Source of the DNA: Paraescarpia echinospica
Lineage: Eukaryota > Annelida > Polychaeta > Sabellida > Siboglinidae
Direction of reading: 5' to 3'
Length of the DNA stretch: 64,000 bases
Assembly: GCA_020002185.1 (NCBI GenBank)
Contig: CM034543.1
Location: 11,225,634-11,289,633 of the forward strand
Positions 58,251 to 64,000 of the stretch are shown here, piece after piece. The notes under the pieces were generated by a model. That model did not search any database. It worked only from the letters and a program-made list of their open reading frames with translations, and was not told the origin of the DNA. Each line of letters begins with the position of its first letter. The stretch's first letter is position 1. The translations under genes were made by a program, and so were the position numbers.

Positions 58251-58891
58251 TAAATCTTATGAATAATATTAAGGCAAGAATAATACTTATCAATCAGTAA
58301 TTCCATTTGTTTATCAACTTTTCTGCACCACCAATTTCTACGATCTATCTCCGCCAAATATAGCCTCGAAGTTTAATGGCACATATACTTGATTTGAAGG
58401 TGAACTGAAACACAGCCGTTTTATGCCAATTTATGATTGATTGATATGCTATGCCAATTTATACTGATGCCTAAAACAAACTGAAAAACTGATTTTAAAT
58501 CGGCAAACTAGAGCACTGCATATCGCCATCTTTATTCGATGCAAGTTCCAATCGACCGGTTTGGGTCGCGCCTATCTAATAACGATGATTTTCAGTTTTG
58601 TTCGATTTATTTCATAAATATACATTTCTGGGCAAAAATTTAAAGTGTTGAGTCTAATTATTTTTGACATTCCTTGTACAAATCAACAAGTAAAATGTTC
58701 ATTCGTTGAAAACAAAAAGGGAAACAACCGATTATGGCAAGCCTTTGAAAATCTAGTTTGAGCGTGTCTGAGCGCACGTTCACTCAGAAAGGGCGATACG
58801 AAATAATGTATTCGCCGAACATTATTTCAGTGGTGCACAATCATATACAGAACAAATCCAACAGAGAAGGACCTGGGTCTTTGACCGAGAA

Positions 58892-59104
58892 TTATGTTCT
58901 GACGTTCCCCGTCTTTACACGCTCACCACGTTCGTATTTTGTCTTGCTATCAGCGTCCAAAAGTGACAATCGGAGACTCTGGCAAAGCTTGCCGTCGGCG
59001 GACACGTCGAATTCATCATTTATTAAAAAAAAATTATCTGGGAATTCTTCCTTCACATATTTGAGAAGATTTTGCTTAGCACCAATAGTATATCTAGTAG
59101 CCAT
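58892..59104 (-). CDS. Short hypothetical ORF, right arm
   Basis: Counterpart of 18,679-18,867. MATRYTIGAKQNLLKYVKEE, then FDVSADGKLCQSLRLSLLDA, then SKTKYERGERVKTGNVRT and stop. No family recognised with confidence; likely transposon-derived. Confidence 0.25.
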   Translation of the reverse strand: MATRYTIGAKQNLLKYVKEEFPDNFFLINDEFDVSADGKLCQSLRLSLLDADSKTKYERGERVKTGNVRT

Positions 59105-59386
59105 GCAATGCATTCAATGTTTCTGTTTTTATGCGTTTGTTTGCGTTTCGTCGTTTCTTTCTGGGAGCTATGCTACGTCGCCCGTACAATTACTGTATGC
59201 AGCGGTGCCTGGCATATCGCGACTCAAACCACTGCACTACACATCTACATTTTTTAATGTTGTAGGTTTTGCTGGTATGTGTGTGTGTTTCAGTTTAGGT
59301 GTCTTTCGATAAGCGTTCCCATTTTTAAATTACCGATAAAATATCCCTATTGTGTTTTGATAATATAGGGAGATATCCCTATTTTG

Positions 59387-61318
59387 TTTTTTACTGAACA
59401 TTCTTGAGGATAGTTCGTTTTCAAATCAGAAACTTTCATTTTTTTTATCCAAGATGTTTAATTTACCTGGTTGAGGCTTTCGTCAACGTATCAGGTCGAC
59501 TTCATCAGTACCGATGACGCTGAATAACGTCATCGTACACGTGAGGCAGTTCGTAATTGCCCTCGTCTCTGTTGATGGGTGTTGTGGTTTTCCTGATCCA
59601 GTGGGCTTCCTTGATATGCCGAATTCTTCTGTTGGGTTCCTTGTCTACAATTTTCACTCCCTTCCAGTCTATGATGTGGTTTTCAGTTGTCACATGGTCT
59701 GTAAGGGCAGATTTATTGATGGTAGACATCCATCTTTTTTTTCGCTCCTTGTGTATTTCTAATTTTTCGTGTTGTCTACGTCCTTTCTGTGTTCCTCCAG
59801 TCTTGTTTTGAGTAGTCTTCCTCTCTCCCCAAAGTACTCAGCACCACAATTCTTGCACGGTATTTGGTACACCAGTTCGCCCTGTTCTTCTAGCTGTACT
59901 TTGTCCTTGGGATGTACCAACAAAATACGGAAAACTCACAAGAATTGGTGAAAGAAATGACAAAACTGAGAATGGAAGAAGGAGAATAATTTGTGTTATA
60001 TGATGTTGTGTCACTGTTCACGAAGACCCCGATCAGAGAAGCTTCCAAAATGACAAGACACTAAAGAATGACAAGACACTAAAGACGAGAACAAACCTAA
60101 ACGGAGACGACATCATGGAGTTGTTGAAATTTGTGTTGACATACTTGAGATTTGGAGGAGAAAGTTACCAGCAGAAGTTTGAGCTAGCCATGGGCAGTCC
60201 AGTATCCCCCATTGTTCTGAACCTGTACATGGAGGACCTGGAGCAGAAAACCATAGCCACAGCACCAGTCGTTTGCCAACCGAGAAACTGGAAGCGATAT
60301 GTGGACTATGTAATTTGCCTGGTACACACAGGAAAGGCAAAGAAATTACAACACATGAAAACTGTAGACCCCACTGGTAGCATCATTTTTACGCGGGAAG
60401 ACGAAGAGAACAACAGGATGCGCTTCTTGGATGCAAAGTTCACCAGAAAGGAAGATGGCAGTGTGAAGTCCACAGTGTACAGGAAGAAGACGCACACTGA
60501 CCAATACCTGAACTTTGCGTCCCACCACCCCAAACATCAGAAGTTGGGAGTTGTCAGAACACTTATAAACAGGTGTGAGACAATAACTTCGGAGGAGGGG
60601 GACACGAAAGAAGAGGTGGAACAGTTGAGAGGAGCCCTAAGAGTATGAGGCTATCCGTCGTGGGCTTTGAAAATGGTGACAGATAGCAGTAAAAAAAAGA
60701 CCAACAAAAAGACTAAGGACAAAAACTATCGGAGCCAAGTAGTCATCCCATATATAGAGGGGGTCTCAGAGAGAGTACATCGAGTACTGAAGAAATATGG
60801 AGTAGCAACAGCCATGCGTCCCCACACCACCCTCAGGCACCTGTTGGTACATCCCAAGGACAAAATACAGCTAGAAGAACAGGGCGAACTGGTGTACCAA
60901 ATACCGTGCAAGAATTGTGGTGCTGAGTACATTGGGGAGACAGGAAGACTACTCAAAACAAGACTGGAGGAACACACAAAGGACGTAGACAACACGAAAA
61001 GTGAGAAATACACAAGGAGCGGGAAAAAGATTGATGTCCACCATCAATAAATCCGCCCTTACAGACACATCATAGACTGGGAGGGAGTTAAAATTGTAGA
61101 CAAGGAACCAAACAGAAGAATTCGGTATATCAAAGAAGCCATCTGGATCAGGAAAACCAAAACACCCATCAACAGAGACGAGGGCAATTACGAACTGCCT
61201 CACGTGTACGATGACGTCATTCAACGTCATCGGTTGCTGATGAAGTCGACGTGATACGTTGACGAAAGCCTCTACCAGGTAAATTAAACATCTTGGATAT
61301 GAAAAGTGAAAGTTCCTG
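59387..61318 (+). mobile_element. Penelope-like retroelement, copy 3
   Basis: Flanked by an exact 12-bp direct repeat ATCCCTATTTTG at 59,375-59,386 and 61,319-61,330. The plus-strand body holds RT and GIY-YIG. The inverted minus-strand GIY-YIG fragment is at 59,505-59,925. Confidence 0.85.
60115..61050 (+). pseudogene. Penelope-like RT and GIY-YIG, copy 3
   Basis: RT frame 60,115-60,648 (177 codons): FGGESYQQKFELAMGSPVSP, catalytic box YVDY, FLDAKF, THTDQYL. GIY-YIG frame 60,667-61,050: LVYQIPCKNCGAEYIGETGR. A stop near 60,646 (LRV then TGA) separates them, as in copy 2. Confidence 0.75.
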
Positions 61319-61377
61319 ATCCCTATTTTGGGTTCATTCAACTTGGAAGATTTGTATAATATTACGTACCATTACAT

Positions 61378-61535
61378 ATGTGTGTGTGCGTGAGTGCGTG
61401 CATGCGTGTGTGAGTGCGTGCATGTGTGTGTGTGTTTGTGTGCGTGCATGTGTGTATTTGTGTATGTATATTTGTGTTTTTGTGTGCGTGCGTGTGGGCG
61501 TGTGGGCGTGTGTGCGAGTATGCGTGTGTATGATA
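61378..61535. repeat. GT-rich microsatellite
   Basis: Mirror of 16,255-16,408. Confidence 0.85.
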
Positions 61536-61826
61536 CCTTAATATACTTAGTAGGAAAGCTGGATAGTAATGGCGCCGCCTAAATTTGACAAATATCTAAT
61601 ATATACCGGGGTGCTGTGCTTATAAAATCATGGTATGTTCTTAGGGTTTGGGTGTGGTTGTTCGAGTGTTCCATTCCCCTTTTAACATTTCCCGAATGTG
61701 TCGATGATCACCGAGCTGTTAATTAATGCAATCGATCAAGAGGTGTAAGGCACGCAAGTCTCGTCAGCTGTTATTTTGGTTTTATGCTATTTTGCCCTTT
61801 TTGATGCGCAGCGATGCGAACGAGCC

Positions 61827-61936
61827 ATGTACTGTTTCGCTTACGGCTGTAATTGCCACAACATAAACCTCCGTTGTAGGTTTTATAGGTATCCACCCAA
61901 CGAAGGTTTATCGAGAAGGTGGGAACTATTATGCAG
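61827..61936 (+). CDS. THAP-type zinc finger, first exon (partial)
   Basis: The exon begins MYCFAYGCNCHNINLRCRF and continues YRYPPNEGLSRRWELLCR. The Cx4C pair at residues 3 and 8, F-R-Y-P and the R-W at about 32-33 match the first half of a THAP domain (C2CH DNA-binding finger). The remaining CxxH and AVPTIF parts should lie in a later exon, which I do not find here. The frame ends at AG/GCAAGT, a GC-type splice donor at 61,937-61,938. THAP domains occur in host regulators and in P-element transposases; the sequence here does not decide. The left-arm copy is broken at codon 2. Confidence 0.5.
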
Positions 61937-61939
61937 GCA

Positions 61940-64000
61940 AGTTATGATTTTCAAATTGGTTGTATATCTCAGTAATTTTGACTGTGAATAATGGTTATAT
62001 CGGAACGACGAAATTGTGTCATTGACAGGCGTGACACGCGAAATGTTTGCCACCATAAAGTCTACAATGACCTAAGGCACAGTTGCATACATGTGTATAA
62101 TCGTAAACATCATTTAACTATGTAACAGTATGTGTCCAATGTACGTAATGTATAGTTATATGCATCTTTACAAATGGGGATGTAAGGGAACACATTCTAG
62201 AGCAGTAATAAATTATAATTTCTCTCACTCAATCGATCGAGTGAGCGGAGGCCTGCCGTGAGCGGATACAATTTCACAGGCGACACACCATTGACTTAAA
62301 ACTGTTGTCTTTCATCGATGCATGTCGTTATATGAGAAACTCGGCACCCACCTGCAGTCTACTGAACCTGTTGATATTCCTTGAAATTTAACATTCCGTG
62401 TGGTGTAGTTTATCCAAAATTGTAATGAAAACGCCATGCCTGTAATCGAATGAACGATAATTCCGGACAACGAAGTGGGCTCCGGAAGTGTATGATCTCG
62501 TTAACTATCGTATCAAAACGAGCCAGAAACGAGAATTACATGCGTCCCCTAGGCTATTGTAGATTGTACAACAACATCAAGCGTGCTATCCTTCGCCTTG
62601 ATGGTGTATCGGGTTTCTGAACATAATTCATATTTACCCAACTGCATTGTGTACGTACCAACCAAAGCCATATATAGCTAACTTATGGCGAGGTCATCGC
62701 CAAAAAAATACATCTTGACCGATTTAACGTTTTTTCCATGTGTTTTCCAATTGTTCGATATTCATCGATTTATAGCGTCAGCTAGCAAAGTTGCGCATCC
62801 ATTTGACGACGCTACAACCGACTTATCAAATGGACGAGATTGGCCGGGTTTTGCGGTTTTTTATTATGTACGGCGAAATTGGGAAGCACCAGCGCCGATA
62901 TCAGATGTTCACTCTCTTTGTCGCGCGATTGTTGACAGGTCTGACCCTGGCTCGTCGCGCTGTGGACAGCGACGAGTGGGCGTGGCCTGAAACGTCCCGC
63001 CATCTTGTCTCGCTTGTGTTTACTCCATTTGTTGAGTGATTAAACGTTCTGTTTGTCACCTGGAGTGTTTTATACATTACTGCCGAACTACGGTCCGTAA
63101 TAACTGGCGCAGTATACTGGTCCAGTCAGTTTTTACTGAGAGTAAATCGAATGAGTTATTTCCACAATAAAGAACCCTTTTGCGCGTAGACTCGAAATTG
63201 TGTCCAAATGGCGTCCATACAACTTGTTACAAGATTTGTTTTAGCGAAATAATGCATATGAACTTAGAAAAAGAAAAAACATTTAGCGGCACACGGATAC
63301 CTCCTATTTCTGCCTCATATCACTATATATATATGTATATATATATATACTGAATCCAAAAATATTATAAAAAGGCAACATGAACTCGTAGGTATAAGAA
63401 ATCGTTCTGCATACAGACGCAGACGAAGACGGTTACCCGATGTATTTTTATGGACGTATATCATGACAACCTTTACCTTGCTTCTCTGCGCGCATTTGTT
63501 GATTGCTGCTAGTTACGTTTTACTTTGAGAATAACTAATTTACTGTAATGTACCTAAAACCCCACAAAGAACCCTTGACATACAGGATATTTCGATAATA
63601 AATTAAGAGATTAGGATCATCTCAGAACGTCAATGTCCGATATCAGACGAAATATATTTTATCTCTTCTCAACCCCCCCCCCCACCCTCTCCCCTCAGAC
63701 TAAAGTTTGTAAGCATTGATATGATGGTATCAATATATTAACAGTATAGGTCCGAAGCGTAAATTATCGATGTCCGACAGACCTCCGGTTAATAAGAAAC
63801 TTCACGACGATCGGCAGCACGCACGCACGAACAGTCGCCAGCGACTGATCGGACAATTTCGTCTTTGACTTAGGGTATAACTGTATTGCGATCGTCCCAC
63901 TGATTTCAACGTTAACGCATAACTGCCATGCCAGCCATTGTCAACGGTGAATGCAAACATTTAAAGCGCGATCGAAAACAAAGTGTTTCCGGTGGAATAA
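61940..64000. other. Outer right inverted arm, mostly non-coding
   Basis: Mirror of 13,795-15,857. Frames at 62,685-63,039 overlap each other and have no recognised domain. TA microsatellite 63,324-63,350 and C run near 63,675. No gene is supported beyond the THAP exon. Confidence 0.5.

Larger units (their letters stand above)
59100..61375. repeat. Host repeat containing Penelope-like element, copy 3
   Basis: Inverted-arm partner of copy 2 (16,417-18,662). Ends in the same TTACGTACCATTAC sequence before a GT microsatellite. Confidence 0.75.
51010..64000. repeat. Right arm of large inverted duplication
   Basis: Reverse complement of 13,795-34,870 with a ~7.9-kb deletion at 52,375-52,383 and a ~450-bp deletion near 51,585. 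It continues past the window end: the last bases match left positions near 13,795. Confidence 0.85.

Overview
The window is nuclear DNA of an invertebrate animal, not a prokaryotic locus. It holds CR1-type and other non-LTR retrotransposons, Penelope-like elements, hAT-type and unassigned DNA transposons, tRNA-derived SINEs, long microsatellites and GT-AG introns. There are few host genes: two intact single-exon fucosyltransferase genes and one THAP-type zinc-finger exon. I cannot name the species. All identity figures are by-eye estimates.

Layout. (1) 1-9,160 is a large foldback (inverted-repeat) unit. Both arms carry an array of ~101-bp tandem repeats, a compact TATA/CRE/octamer/E-box cluster and a small three-exon gene model. 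The centre (3,830-4,120) has its own hairpin. (2) 9,114-10,245 holds a 243-bp tandem satellite, then a 146-bp tandem repeat containing two perfect heat-shock-element arrays. (3) 10,540-12,785 is a repeat carrying a Penelope-like element; it recurs at 16,417-18,662 and inverted at 59,100-61,375. (4) 13,795-34,870 pairs in inverted orientation with 51,010-64,000 and runs on past the window end. These arms look about 98-99% identical but differ by discrete indels. They share CR1 copies with a nested LINE, the Penelope element, a hAT relic and a THAP exon. (5) The centre, 34,870-51,010, contains a TIR element in two more diverged copies, a nearly complete CR1 (36,620-40,250), a second fucosyltransferase block (40,900-44,265) and a LINE interrupted by a TIR DNA transposon with a spliced gene (45,330-47,753).

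How it fits together. The two GT11 genes (27,489-28,682 and 41,180-42,373) lie in a direct duplication that includes 5' flank, SINE and GTAT microsatellite. One copy sits in the left inverted arm; the matching stretch of the right arm has a ~7.9-kb deletion. Most other coding sequence is decayed transposon. Arm-specific lesions (lost splice acceptor, premature stop, ~188-bp, ~450-bp and 7.9-kb deletions) argue that the inverted arms are not one sequence simply read twice. A misjoin of haplotypes or a fold-back assembly error is still the first thing to exclude.

The best candidate for something undescribed is the 1-9,160 foldback unit: mirrored promoters pointing into mirrored repeat arrays, and a small intron-containing gene on the outer side of each promoter.
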